Assembly (NCBI GenBank): GCA_963774455.1
Contig: CAVZFD010000005.1
Location: forward strand, 1,488,001-1,552,000
Length of the DNA: 64,000 bases
From: DATFVA01 sp963774455
Lineage (GTDB): Bacteria; Bacteroidota; Ignavibacteria; Ignavibacteriales; Ignavibacteriaceae
Direction of reading: 5' to 3'
Shown: piece after piece, positions 1-8,977 of the stretch
Position numbering within the stretch: position 1 is the stretch's first letter
Layout of the letters: every line of letters starts with the position of its first letter
Program-made: the position numbers and the translations under genes
Notes under the pieces: model-generated
What the model saw: only the letters and a program-made list of their open reading frames with translations
The model's database searches: none
What the model was told of the DNA's origin: nothing

Positions 1-200
1 GTCCTTCTTATATTTATTAACATACTTAATAACATTAACTTAATGCTCATATTCATTTGTATTACTTAGGATTATAGGTGTTGATAATAAGTAAACTGTT
101 CCACAGGGTTTTTAACTTCTTATGATATAAATCACGTATTAGCTTTTCCATCATTACCACATTAAGCTGTAATACCATATAACTGGATTAATTTTAATTA

Positions 201-659
201 ATGTTTATATTACCAGTAAGAATTAGAAAGAGTGAATTGAAGAAGAGTTCCCGTTTTTATTTAATAGGACTGCTGTTCATTTTAGTCTTTATCCCCTCCT
301 GTCGTGAAGATATTATAGCTCCTGGTAATGCAGCCGGTAATATAAATCAGCCTGTAAGGCTTCAATCGGGTTCTTCATATACTTTTTTGATTAACGCAGC
401 AAATATATCAACTACTTTCAGAGATTTTTCTGGCGTGAGCAGCACTCACGCTTATCTAATATTATCTCTTGATGACTACTCCGAAGGACAGGTAAGTTTC
501 TATATTTTTGATTATTCCAATCAACTGCTTTATAACAAGCTGATGAAAGACAATATCAAGACAATCTCCGCCAGCCTCGAGGGCAGGACTCCCGACATTA
601 TATCAATAACCTTTACCAACTTCACAGGCAAACTCAAAGTTCAGGTTTTCAGCAATTAA
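201..659 (+). CDS. Putative lipoprotein, unknown function (152 aa)
   Basis: The N-terminus has several basic residues followed by a hydrophobic stretch (about residues 20-32) and a lipobox-like IPSC, so the protein is probably exported and lipid-anchored at Cys34. The rest is a small, polar, beta-rich domain without a motif I recognise. It stands alone, 69 bp before corA. The upstream 200 bp are AT-rich with no visible gene. The long basic N-terminus before the hydrophobic core suggests the true start may be further in. Function unknown. Confidence 0.6.
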   Translation: MFILPVRIRKSELKKSSRFYLIGLLFILVFIPSCREDIIAPGNAAGNINQPVRLQSGSSYTFLINAANISTTFRDFSGVSSTHAYLILSLDDYSEGQVSFYIFDYSNQLLYNKLMKDNIKTISASLEGRTPDIISITFTNFTGKLKVQVFSN

Positions 660-728
660 AATATTATTTCCGACTTTTTTTCTTCCGGATTACTTATTTT
701 TAAACTCACCACAGCAAAGGAAAAATTT

Positions 729-1808
729 ATGCCTAAACGCAAGTTAAGAAGTAAAAGAGGACTACCCCCGGGTTCACTTGTTTTTACGGGCGAACAAAAA
801 CTACCGAGTATGAAAATATCCAGCTTTGATTATGATGTCAAAACTTTTTATGAAAAAGATATAAAGGATGTTGATGAACTGAAAAGCTATAAAGAAAACG
901 GACATGTCAGCTGGATTAACATATCCGGACTCCATGAAGTAGAAAAACTTGCCCAAATAGGCGAAATCTTTGATATCCACCCCCTCATTCTGGAAGACAT
1001 TCTTAACGTAAACCATCTTCCAAAACTTGAAGACTATGATAATTATCTTTTTCTAATCACTAAAATGATTGACCTGGATGAAAAAAGCCGGGAACTGAAA
1101 ATAGAACAGGTCTCTTTTGTCCTTTCAAAGGATAACTGCCTAATAACTTTTCAGGAGGTTGAGGGAGATGTATTTAACACCATCAGGGACAGGATAAGAA
1201 GCGACAAAGGCAGAATACGAAAGCTGGGTGCCGATTACCTGTTGTACCGTCTCCTTGATACAATTGTTGATAATTACTTTTTTGTACTTCAGGATATGGA
1301 CGACATAATAGAAAATATCGAAGATGATCTTGTCTATAATCCCGGTAAAACCACAATCGAAACGATTCATAGTTTGAGAAAGAAGATCCTCAAATTGCGG
1401 CGTGCTGTTACTCCCCTGCGCGATATAATTTTTTCTATAGAAAGAGAGCGTTACCCTTACATAGCTAAGTCGACTTACATTTTCCTGCGTGACCTATATG
1501 ATCACATCAGGCAAAATATTGAAACTATGGAGAACTACAGGGAAATATTAAATGGAATGCTTGAAATATATCTCTCCAGCTCGGGGCAGAAACTTAATGA
1601 AGTTGTGAAAGTACTAACTATTATATCAACTATTTTTATCCCATTGACATTCCTGGCAGGCATTTACGGTATGAATTTCAATACATCGGTTAGCAAATGG
1701 AACATGCCCGAGATTAGCTGGCAGTATGGTTACCCTTCGGTGCTTATTATTATGATAGCTATTGCTGCCGGGATGATCTTATTTTTTAAGAAGAAAGACT
1801 GGTTTTGA
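729..1808 (+). CDS. corA: CorA-type magnesium/cobalt transporter
   Basis: A 359-residue inner-membrane divalent cation channel of the CorA/MIT family. The N-terminal two thirds is a soluble alpha/beta domain followed by a long helical stalk. The C-terminus has two transmembrane helices. The family signature YGMN lies at the end of TM1 in the sequence AGIYGMNF, and the protein ends with the basic tail KKKDWF typical of CorA. Length is normal. It is probably monocistronic; uvrC follows after 72 bp with its own candidate promoter. Mg2+ is the usual substrate, but Co2+ or Ni2+ cannot be excluded from sequence. Confidence 0.95.
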   Translation: MPKRKLRSKRGLPPGSLVFTGEQKLPSMKISSFDYDVKTFYEKDIKDVDELKSYKENGHVSWINISGLHEVEKLAQIGEIFDIHPLILEDILNVNHLPKLEDYDNYLFLITKMIDLDEKSRELKIEQVSFVLSKDNCLITFQEVEGDVFNTIRDRIRSDKGRIRKLGADYLLYRLLDTIVDNYFFVLQDMDDIIENIEDDLVYNPGKTTIETIHSLRKKILKLRRAVTPLRDIIFSIERERYPYIAKSTYIFLRDLYDHIRQNIETMENYREILNGMLEIYLSSSGQKLNEVVKVLTIISTIFIPLTFLAGIYGMNFNTSVSKWNMPEISWQYGYPSVLIIMIAIAAGMILFFKKKDWF

Positions 1809-1849
1809 GAAGACGGTTTTTAATCTTTTTTTGCATAGTAGTTTGTACT

Positions 1850-1857
1850 TAATTTTG
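1850..1857 (+). promoter_or_regulatory. Candidate TAnnTTTG -7 box upstream of uvrC
   Basis: TAATTTTG matches the Bacteroidota -7 consensus TAnnTTTG and lies 23 bp before the uvrC start. A TTTG lies upstream at 1830-1833, but the 16-nt spacing is shorter than the usual 19-21 of that promoter class. The call rests on motif match only. Confidence 0.35.
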
Positions 1858-1880
1858 GTTATTCAATTTAACCGGATACG

Positions 1881-3698
1881 ATGAATCAGACACTTGAAAC
1901 AAAATTAAAAAATCTGCCCGATTCCCCGGGAATATACCAGTTTCTTAATGAGAACGGCAAGGTAATATATGTCGGTAAGGCAAGGAATATCAAAAACCGT
2001 GTAAGAACTTACTTCCAGAAAAATATTCTTTCTGTTAAGACGCAAACGCTGGTAAATAAAACCGCTGACCTGGAGCTGATCCTCACTGACAATGAGATCG
2101 AAGCCCTTGTGCTGGAAAATAATCTCATTAAAGATCTGAAACCCCGCTACAACGTCAATCTGAAGGACGATAAATCCTATCCTTATATTAAAGTCACAAA
2201 TGAACGTTTTCCAAGGATTTATCCTACCAGGAGGATCATAAGGGACGGATCTCGTTACTTCGGACCTTATACCGATGTTAAGACAATGAAATCGGCTCTC
2301 CGGATGATTAACCAGGTTTTTAAGATCAGAAGCTGCAAGCTCAATATTACCAGCGAGGCTATTGAGAAAAGGAAGTTCAGGGTATGCCTCGATTATCATA
2401 TTAAAAAATGCGACGGTCCCTGCGAGGGACTTATCTCCGAAAAAGACTACGGTGAAATGGTAGACGAGGTAACAAAAGTCCTGAAAGGTAAAACCGACGA
2501 TCTAATAAAAGAATTGAAGAACAGGATGGCTTTAGCCGTTGATCTGCTGGAATTTGAGAAAGCAGCTGAACTGCGTGATAAAATTGATCATCTTTCGGTC
2601 ATATCCTCAAAACAGAAAGTTGTCAGCGACGACTTAAATGACAGGGATATAATTGCAGCGGCTTATGAAGGAAAAGATTCGGCCTGCACGGTATTTAATA
2701 TCAGGAATGGAAAGCTTACAGGGAAAAAACAACTAAAACTTTCAATGGAACCCGGCGAAGAAGCCGCGAATATTTATTCAGCCGCTGTAAAATTCTATTA
2801 TGGTGAATTTGTCGAAGTACCTAGGGAGGTAGTCCTTGAGGAAGAACCCTCAGATAAGGACACACTCGAGGAATGGCTGGGCACCAAAGCAGAAAGGAAA
2901 GTACGGATAATTATTCCTCACAGAGGCTCCTTAAAATCTCTTGTGAAGATGTGCAAAGAAAACGCAATACTTCAACTGAAGGAATTGCAGATGCAAAAAA
3001 TGAAAAACCAGGGACAAGTAACTTACGCTGTCTCTGCCCTACAGCGGGACCTGCGTCTGAAAGTACTGCCGAAGAAGATAGAATGTTTCGATATCTCAAA
3101 CCTGCAGGGAAGTGATTCCGTAGCAAGTATGGTGGTATTCGAAGACGGAAAGCCTAAGAAGAGTCTTTACAGAAAATTTATTATAAAAAGTGTTGAAGGA
3201 CCCGATGATTTTGCAAGTATGCAGGAGGTAATTCAGCGCAGATATTCAAAACTTAAAGAGGAGAACTCTCCCCTCCCCGACCTTATCATGGTTGACGGCG
3301 GTAAAGGACAGCTTTCCAGTGCCGTGGAGATACTTAATCGACTCGGGTTCAGTGATTATAATATTATCGGTCTTGCCAAACGACTTGAAGAGGTTTTCTT
3401 TCCTGGTAGCTCTGAGGCTGAGTCGATTCCAAAGACCTCTTCGGGACTGAAACTTCTGCAACAGGTGCGGGATGAAGCGCACCGGTTTGCAATTACATTC
3501 CACCGCGGAAGAAGAAGCAAGAGGACGATTAAAACAGAACTTACAGAAATAAAAGGAATAGGCCCTTCGACAGCGCAGATTTTATTGAAGGAATTAGGTA
3601 GTTTAAATGATATAAAATATTCTTCTTTTGACCAGCTCTCAAAACTGGTAGGAAAGAAAAAAGCGGACATACTGATTCAACATTTCCAGGAGAACTAA
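1881..3698 (+). CDS. uvrC: Excinuclease ABC subunit C
   Basis: UvrC, the dual-incision nuclease of nucleotide excision repair. The 605 residues fit the family. The N-terminal GIY-YIG nuclease domain is visible as GIYQF followed by VIYVGKA (residues about 15-35) and makes the 3' incision. A UVR motif for UvrB binding lies near residue 210-245. The RNase H-like domain (FDISNLQGSD, then MVDGGKGQL) makes the 5' incision. Tandem helix-hairpin-helix motifs are at the C-terminus (EIKGIGPSTAQ). The L,D-transpeptidase gene follows 7 bp downstream, so the two may be cotranscribed. Confidence 0.97.
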   Translation: MNQTLETKLKNLPDSPGIYQFLNENGKVIYVGKARNIKNRVRTYFQKNILSVKTQTLVNKTADLELILTDNEIEALVLENNLIKDLKPRYNVNLKDDKSYPYIKVTNERFPRIYPTRRIIRDGSRYFGPYTDVKTMKSALRMINQVFKIRSCKLNITSEAIEKRKFRVCLDYHIKKCDGPCEGLISEKDYGEMVDEVTKVLKGKTDDLIKELKNRMALAVDLLEFEKAAELRDKIDHLSVISSKQKVVSDDLNDRDIIAAAYEGKDSACTVFNIRNGKLTGKKQLKLSMEPGEEAANIYSAAVKFYYGEFVEVPREVVLEEEPSDKDTLEEWLGTKAERKVRIIIPHRGSLKSLVKMCKENAILQLKELQMQKMKNQGQVTYAVSALQRDLRLKVLPKKIECFDISNLQGSDSVASMVVFEDGKPKKSLYRKFIIKSVEGPDDFASMQEVIQRRYSKLKEENSPLPDLIMVDGGKGQLSSAVEILNRLGFSDYNIIGLAKRLEEVFFPGSSEAESIPKTSSGLKLLQQVRDEAHRFAITFHRGRRSKRTIKTELTEIKGIGPSTAQILLKELGSLNDIKYSSFDQLSKLVGKKKADILIQHFQEN

Positions 3699-3705
3699 AA
3701 ACTTT

Positions 3706-4551
3706 ATGAAGAGGGTAAGCTGGATCATATTGCTTCAAACATTTATTCTTATATCTTCCGAGATTCCCGCTCAGGATATTAAACAAGGTTCTGTATCCCG
3801 TCCGGCTGATGATTACACCTGGGTGAGAGATACCATCTATACCCTGATGCCTTACTTTATAGAAGTAGATCTTTCAACACAGAAGGGATATTTATACTCC
3901 AGGGAAGATCCTGTAAAGGAGTTCGGACTCTCATCGGGAACCAGCAGACTTGAAGACGGTGTTGATACGAAAACGGGTTTATTCGTGATCCAGTCGAAGA
4001 TGGAGAAATGGTATTCGCGCCAGTTTGACAGTACATTGATGCTTAACTGGATGGGGTTCAATTGGGGCATCGGTTTTCACGCTCTACAGGGAAGAGGATA
4101 CTATAAATACCTTGGTAAGAAGAAAAGTTCGCACGGTTGTGTAAGAATATCAAGAGATATGGCTCGGGAGCTCTTCACCAAAATTGATGTGGGTACACCT
4201 GTACTTGTTCACGACGGACATAGCGCTGTTATAGTTGCATTTTGTGATTCGTCCGATTCGTTTACTTATCTCGGTTCCTCCGAATTAAAATATCAACTTA
4301 AAAAAATGCTTCAGGAAATGTACAGGGGTAAATATTTTATATCATACCATCCGAAACTGCTTATTGATTTTAATAATATTTACCATGACGGTCTTCCGAT
4401 AGGAGATTCAAGAAAGATAATGAAGCAGCAGATCACCCGGCCTGTTTCAGAGTATATAAGCTCATCCACTCCGCCGCCCTTCGGCTATATGACCTTTTAC
4501 CGTCCACTGAATAAAATTCTTACAAGCATGGAATACAAGACCTTCTATTAA
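3706..4551 (+). CDS. L,D-transpeptidase (YkuD family)
   Basis: A 281-residue secreted or periplasmic enzyme with an N-terminal signal peptide ending near IPAQ. The YkuD catalytic motif SHGCVRIS is present with the active Cys at residue 145, preceded by a conserved His in GIGFHALQGRG. Family members make 3-3 crosslinks in peptidoglycan or attach lipoproteins to it. The C-terminal ~100 residues after the catalytic domain are not recognised and may bind substrate or wall. A GGAG sequence overlapping the end of uvrC can serve as ribosome binding site, supporting translational linkage to uvrC. Confidence 0.9.
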   Translation: MKRVSWIILLQTFILISSEIPAQDIKQGSVSRPADDYTWVRDTIYTLMPYFIEVDLSTQKGYLYSREDPVKEFGLSSGTSRLEDGVDTKTGLFVIQSKMEKWYSRQFDSTLMLNWMGFNWGIGFHALQGRGYYKYLGKKKSSHGCVRISRDMARELFTKIDVGTPVLVHDGHSAVIVAFCDSSDSFTYLGSSELKYQLKKMLQEMYRGKYFISYHPKLLIDFNNIYHDGLPIGDSRKIMKQQITRPVSEYISSSTPPPFGYMTFYRPLNKILTSMEYKTFY

Positions 4552-4569
4552 GAAGCCCGTGGGTGCTTC

Positions 4570-5427
4570 CTACAGGCCTGCAAGCCTCATAAGGATGAAT
4601 AGAATTATTCCCAGTGTAGCCCCAAGATAAATGATGCGGATATTTTTTTTTCTTTCCCTTCCATTCTTTCGTAAAATCATAATAGCTCCATAAGCAATTG
4701 CTGAATCCATCACCCCGAGTGGGATTAGATAAACCGGAGAAAGCCAATGTGTGATAAAAGGGATTAATGTCAATAGAATTACGACGAGAAACACTGAACC
4801 GCTGATCTTTACAGCAGTCATTTCGCCAAGTTTAATCGCAAGCGAATTAGACTGTATCAGCAGATCTCCTTCAACATCTGTTGAATCTGCTGCTATTTCC
4901 TCTCCCAAATCTACGAGAGCAGCAATGACTGCAAATAGCACCACCAGTCTATTAAATGGGAACCCGACTGTTGCACCTCCAAAAATAAAAGTCATTCCTA
5001 CTGAAAGACTCACCATCAGGTTTCCCGGCAAGCCGCTCTTCTTAAAATAACGGTTATAGAGAAATCCGATCACGATTAGAATCAGCGAAAGAAGAAACAA
5101 TGGTAAACTTATCAAAACACTAAGAACTAAACCCCCACACATTAAAAATATTGAAAATAATACAGCTTCTGAAGGCGTCACAAGGTTGGAGGGTAAAGGC
5201 CGATCAGGAGAATTAATCCTGTCGATTTCTATATCAAAATAATCATTTAATACCAGGATGGAAGCTGAGATCATAAATACGGTAAGGAACCCCGTAAATA
5301 TTAAATAGAGGGATGCGAACTCCCCTATCGCAAGTATCTGTCCCATAACAACACATACTCCTGCAGAAAATGGAAGTTCAAACCGGATTAACTTCAGGAG
5401 TCCTTTAACCTTTTTCCTATCCGTCAT
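4570..5427 (-). CDS. UbiA-family prenyltransferase, resembling digeranylgeranylglyceryl phosphate synthase
   Basis: An integral membrane prenyltransferase of 285 residues. Both Asp-rich motifs are present: NDYFDIEIDRINSPDRP at residues 61-77, and EEIAADSTDVEGD at residues 176-188. The second motif is closer to the archaeal digeranylgeranylglyceryl phosphate synthase group than to UbiA or MenA, but that is a weak guide. The substrate could equally be a quinone or chlorin ring. Eight or nine hydrophobic segments are visible. The gene converges with the L,D-transpeptidase and no quinone gene lies beside it. Confidence 0.85.
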   Translation of the reverse strand: MTDRKKVKGLLKLIRFELPFSAGVCVVMGQILAIGEFASLYLIFTGFLTVFMISASILVLNDYFDIEIDRINSPDRPLPSNLVTPSEAVLFSIFLMCGGLVLSVLISLPLFLLSLILIVIGFLYNRYFKKSGLPGNLMVSLSVGMTFIFGGATVGFPFNRLVVLFAVIAALVDLGEEIAADSTDVEGDLLIQSNSLAIKLGEMTAVKISGSVFLVVILLTLIPFITHWLSPVYLIPLGVMDSAIAYGAIMILRKNGRERKKNIRIIYLGATLGIILFILMRLAGL

Positions 5428-5489
5428 TTAATATTTCCAGGAATTATGCTCATCTAAGCAAAATAAATTTCGGACGGGCAGATTGCAGG

Positions 5490-5535
5490 AATTTCTATAC
5501 GAGGACTTTGCTCCGTTCGGATATAAATTTCTATA
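5490..5535. repeat. Pair of 10-bp direct repeats in the UbiA/SGNH gap
   Basis: AATTTCTATA occurs at 5490-5499 and again at 5526-5535, 36 bp apart, separated by a GC-richer block (CGAGGACTTTGCTCCGTTCGG region). The 152-bp spacer looks like a small non-coding repeat rather than a leader. Whether it is dispersed in the genome cannot be told here. Confidence 0.35.
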
Positions 5536-5579
5536 TTTTTCTATGCAGCGGAACTTAATGGTGCCTACCATTTTAACTT

Positions 5580-6296
5580 TCAGTTATTCAAGGCAGACTT
5601 GATTGCCTGCTCAACCAGAGGCTCCATTATTTTATAACCTGCTAATGTAGGATGAACACCGTCTTCGGCTAATTCCTTATCAAGTCCTTTTTTATCATTA
5701 ACCATATACGAATAATAATCAAGGTAAGTTACTCTATTCTCCGAACAGTAGAGCTTCAGCATCTCATTTAGCTTTATAACCTTTTCTGCTGGCTTCAGAC
5801 CGGAATTCCATGGAAAATCATTTGCAGGCAGCACAGAAGACAGTACAATGCGGATATTATTAGTTCTTGCCAGCTCGCACATAGAAACTATATTGCCGAA
5901 TACATCCTCCAGAGCAATAGGACCTGTATTTTCGGCTATATCATTAATGCCTGCAAGTATCACTACAACCGCCGGCTTAAGGTTTATAACGTCCCGGCGG
6001 AACCGCAGCAGCATCTGGGAGGATGTCTGTCCGCTTATACCCCTGTTTATGAAGGACTTTTCCTTAAAGAAACTGCTGTCGATTTCACTCCAGAACTCGG
6101 TAATGGAGTTACCCATAAAGATGACTCTTTTTTCGCCGTCTGCCGGATCCCCAAGTAATTTATTGGCTTCAGTGAACCTGGTCAGATTTCCGAAATCTTC
6201 CATTCTTGTATCATTCTGACTGTATGAGCAAAATTGAATTAAAAAAAGAAAAGCAAAAATAAAATATTTTCTCATCTTATTTTTTTCAGGGAACAA
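5580..6296 (-). CDS. SGNH/GDSL-type hydrolase, exported
   Basis: A 238-residue protein with a signal peptide (hydrophobic residues about 10-24). All four SGNH blocks are visible: block I in FMGNSITEFW (nucleophile Ser), block II Gly in NRGISGQTS, block III GIND, and block V DGVHPT with the Asp-His pair. This is the layout of platelet-activating-factor acetylhydrolase-like and TesA-like esterases. The substrate may be an acylated carbohydrate or a lipid. It lies 10 bp downstream of the small lipoprotein gene at 6307-6777 in the same direction, so the two are probably cotranscribed. Confidence 0.88.
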   Translation of the reverse strand: MFPEKNKMRKYFIFAFLFLIQFCSYSQNDTRMEDFGNLTRFTEANKLLGDPADGEKRVIFMGNSITEFWSEIDSSFFKEKSFINRGISGQTSSQMLLRFRRDVINLKPAVVVILAGINDIAENTGPIALEDVFGNIVSMCELARTNNIRIVLSSVLPANDFPWNSGLKPAEKVIKLNEMLKLYCSENRVTYLDYYSYMVNDKKGLDKELAEDGVHPTLAGYKIMEPLVEQAIKSALNN

Positions 6297-6306
6297 TGAC
6301 TCTTAT

Positions 6307-6777
6307 CTAATTGATTAAAATATTCAGACTTATTTTGGGTGAATTCCGGTCAGCAAGGAAAACATTTAATTTGTAATAACCCTCTTCGATATATCTGCCG
6401 CTGTGATCCTTAAAGAGGCTCCATTGGACTAATTCTTTAGTTTCGCCAGGTTGGACGATAAAGCTGCTCAGAGCCGGCGACACAATATATGGATAGTACA
6501 AAACTATCTGTTCGTTTCTATTAATCAGTTCAAATGCGAGCTGCTGAATGTTGCTGAAATTAAACTCCCTTGATATTAAGGTATTGTTCTTGATTCTGAA
6601 ACGAATCGATAATGTATCATATAATGAAAATATATTCTGGTAGATTTCTGTACAGTACTCTATTCCATCAACATTTACTGATTTGAGCAGAATTGTTAAG
6701 CTGCCTTGAGGCTCTGTTATATGATCGCAGCCAGTAAGTAATACAACCATGACTAAGCTTAAAAGAGAATTTCTCAT
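6307..6777 (-). CDS. Small lipoprotein, possibly with a BsuPI-like fold
   Basis: 156 residues with a short signal peptide and lipobox LLTGC (lipidated Cys17). The remainder reads as a single beta-sandwich: alternating hydrophobic strands, then VQPGETKELVQWSLF and a late GYYKLNVFL strand. This spacing recalls the BsuPI (intracellular proteinase inhibitor) domain seen in many secreted proteins. That assignment is by pattern only. It is the first gene of a probable two-gene unit with the SGNH hydrolase downstream. Confidence 0.6.
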   Translation of the reverse strand: MRNSLLSLVMVVLLTGCDHITEPQGSLTILLKSVNVDGIEYCTEIYQNIFSLYDTLSIRFRIKNNTLISREFNFSNIQQLAFELINRNEQIVLYYPYIVSPALSSFIVQPGETKELVQWSLFKDHSGRYIEEGYYKLNVFLADRNSPKISLNILIN

Positions 6778-6952
6778 ATATCCCCCGTAAAATTTTTAAT
6801 ATGATTTAACTTACTTCAAATGTTTTTTTAATCAAGAATGCTCGGGTTTGGACAACTGCTAAAAAATTAAACAGTATGACATATCTTCTGATAAGGTTTT
6901 TATTTGAGGGGAAATATAAACCCCCTGAGGAAAAAAACAAAAATATTTTTTA

Positions 6953-6960
6953 TAACTTTG
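6953..6960 (+). promoter_or_regulatory. Candidate TAnnTTTG -7 box upstream of the 6991 lipoprotein gene
   Basis: TAACTTTG is an exact TAnnTTTG match, 30 bp before the ATG at 6991. No clear TTTG -33 element is seen upstream. Confidence 0.35.
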
Positions 6961-6990
6961 TATTAATCTTAATCGGGTTTTATTTAACAG

Positions 6991-8151
6991 ATGAACAAAT
7001 CCTTGTACCTCGTTATAATTCTGCTTTTAGTACTTGTCTCCTGCAGTTCTCCTGACAGGAAGAAACAATATGAGGATAATCTCCCCGGGAAGGTGAAGGA
7101 TGTCATTGCGGGAACTGATACAACTTCAGGTCTTGCCATACTAAGAGATAAGGAAATCCCCCCTGCTTCAAATCCGAATTCAATTACCGAAAATATATTC
7201 ATCTCCTCCGGGAATCGGTATTATACCATACTGGCGGAATACCCGAATCCTGTCTACAACCGTTTTGCAATAATCGATACCGACTATAATCTTCTCTTAG
7301 TGGATAAATCATTAAACGGTTACCTTACTGAATCGAAGGTAGAAACCGGTCATATTAATTTCTTAAAGTTAGAAGAAAATTTTATTTCGAAGGGAGTTCT
7401 CGGACTGAATAGGATTAGTTTATACTCCGTGGACGATAATGGTCATGCCGGGCTGGTGTTCAGAACATTCACTGAATTGCGTGAGCCGGATGTAACTTAC
7501 AGGCAGGACATTCTTCAGATTGACCCCAAAGAAATAAAAACTGCGATTTATAGTAATGCTCCCGGGAAGGCTGATTTCAGTAAGGACCATGATTCTTTTC
7601 CTTTTGATGCTGGAACCGGAAAATATTCAAGCGCCTCGGGTATCTTTGACGATTTCGTGCTTTCAGAAGTTGATGGTTTCTCTTCTCAGACGAATAAACC
7701 GCAGATTACAAGCCGGGAATCATTTTTAATACAGTCAGGTATCTCTTCTGCGGGAAAGAACGCCCCTCATCGGCTAGGTAAATTCTCAATGCCTTTATCC
7801 GGTGAATGGAATGAGGTTAAAAATGTTATGATATCAGGACTTCTGAAACGCCCGGAGCAGGGAACCAAATACATCAACAATCATTATGGAGCGGAAATAT
7901 CGGTAATACAGATAGCACCCAATGATTCAGCTGAAAGTTATATCAGTTACCCTCTCGAAAATGTCTCGGCAGGTAACTACCGGGTGCGTTTCACCGAAAA
8001 AGTATCCGGCGGAAAATATTTTTACCAGTTCTTTGAGTATAGCTGCGGAACGGAAAAGTTTCTGCTGATTCTGCAGACATTAAAAACAACATATGATTTT
8101 TATAAAGATGATTATCAGAATCTTATCAATTCATTTTCTATGGAATGCTGA
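6991..8151 (+). CDS. Lipoprotein of unknown function (386 aa)
   Basis: The N-terminus is a clean lipoprotein signal with lipobox VLVSC and predicted lipidated Cys18. The mature part is polar, beta-rich and ends near a Cys (SMEC). I recognise no catalytic motif. Residues about 60-110 resemble a surface domain (YYTILAEYPNPVYNRFAI). Here YPNP is not the T9SS signature, because it is mid-protein and lacks FNP. It is transcribed alone, divergent from the minus-strand lipoprotein/SGNH pair. Confidence 0.65.
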   Translation: MNKSLYLVIILLLVLVSCSSPDRKKQYEDNLPGKVKDVIAGTDTTSGLAILRDKEIPPASNPNSITENIFISSGNRYYTILAEYPNPVYNRFAIIDTDYNLLLVDKSLNGYLTESKVETGHINFLKLEENFISKGVLGLNRISLYSVDDNGHAGLVFRTFTELREPDVTYRQDILQIDPKEIKTAIYSNAPGKADFSKDHDSFPFDAGTGKYSSASGIFDDFVLSEVDGFSSQTNKPQITSRESFLIQSGISSAGKNAPHRLGKFSMPLSGEWNEVKNVMISGLLKRPEQGTKYINNHYGAEISVIQIAPNDSAESYISYPLENVSAGNYRVRFTEKVSGGKYFYQFFEYSCGTEKFLLILQTLKTTYDFYKDDYQNLINSFSMEC

Positions 8152-8323
8152 TATACTTTAAACAGCCCGCTTCCTGGCCAAAAATACACCTGGTTTTGTG
8201 AAGCAGCATTAGATTCACATTTTTTAGTGGAACCGACTTATGCTCTCCAAAAAATAAATGAACAAGGAACTTATGGATTTACATCAGAACATTTATAATT
8301 TTAGTAAATGATAAAGAGGAATT

Positions 8324-8806
8324 ATGAACCTGTATTTAGTTAGACATGCTGATGCCGAAAAAACACAACCCGGAAAGCGGGATGAAGAACGACAGCTTCT
8401 TAAGGATGGCAGAGAACGAATAAAATCTGCGGCCGGAGGCTGGATGTATATTATTAACAGGCTGGACCTTATCTGTAGTTCTCCTTACGTAAGAGCAATG
8501 GAAACGGCCGAAATAATTGCTGAAACCTTTGAATATGAGAAGGAAATTATTAAGGATAAATCATTGGGGGCTGGCTGCTTCACTAAAGATCTTATTTCGC
8601 TGGTTAATTCCCTTGATGCTGAGAATATCATGGTTGTAGGACATCAGCCCGATCTATCAGAACATGTTTCTTATCTTATTTCTTCATCGGGCGCACTTGT
8701 CGATTTTAAAAAAGGTGCGTTAGCAAAGATCTCATTCAATGGAAAAGTAAATCTTTCGAAGGGATATCTTGAATACCTGGTGCCTGCGGATGCATTTATA
8801 CGGTAA
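8324..8806 (+). CDS. sixA: Phosphohistidine phosphatase SixA-like
   Basis: A 160-residue member of the histidine phosphatase superfamily. The RHG-type motif is LVRHADAE with catalytic His8, a conserved Arg sits in SSPYVRAMETAEI, and the second catalytic His is in VVGHQPDLSEH. The short length without extra domains is that of SixA, which dephosphorylates phosphohistidine on HPt or PTS proteins. A large hybrid kinase with an HPt domain lies 1.1 kb away, but a functional link is only a guess. The gene converges with the SRP RNA gene, 6 bp apart. Confidence 0.88.
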   Translation: MNLYLVRHADAEKTQPGKRDEERQLLKDGRERIKSAAGGWMYIINRLDLICSSPYVRAMETAEIIAETFEYEKEIIKDKSLGAGCFTKDLISLVNSLDAENIMVVGHQPDLSEHVSYLISSSGALVDFKKGALAKISFNGKVNLSKGYLEYLVPADAFIR

Positions 8807-8812
8807 TAAAAA

Positions 8813-8900
8813 CCGGGTAACCGTTACACAAGCTTCATGCTTACCGCTGCTTCCTTCCGGACCTGACGGGGTTAGGCATTAACTTGTTAACAGCACCCGG
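8813..8900 (-). ncRNA. ffs: Bacterial small signal recognition particle RNA (4.5S type)
   Basis: Read on the minus strand, the sequence contains the invariant SRP domain IV apical part GTCAGGTCCGGAAGGAAGCA. The termini pair as CCGGGT (8900-8895) with ACCCGG (8818-8813), closing an ~88-nt hairpin. This is the RNA that binds Ffh and recruits FtsY for cotranslational membrane targeting. Its 5' end coincides with the start point predicted from the promoter just upstream. Confidence 0.95.
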
Positions 8901-8906
8901 AAATTC

Positions 8907-8935
8907 ATTATAAAATTTCAAAAGCGAGGCTCCAA
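8907..8935 (-). promoter_or_regulatory. Sigma70-like promoter of the SRP RNA
   Basis: On the minus strand, -35 TTGGAG lies at 8935-8930 and a perfect -10 TATAAT at 8912-8907, with a 17-bp spacer. Transcription would start about 7 nt later at 8900, exactly the first base of the RNA terminal stem. Confidence 0.8.
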
Positions 8936-8977
8936 TTTTTAAAAATATAACTTATGGATCAAGCTATTTATAGATAA

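Noticed and set aside
6991..8151. YPNP in the 6991 lipoprotein as T9SS sorting signature
   Set aside because: It is mid-protein, lacks FNP and a C-terminal sorting domain, and the N-terminus has a lipobox.
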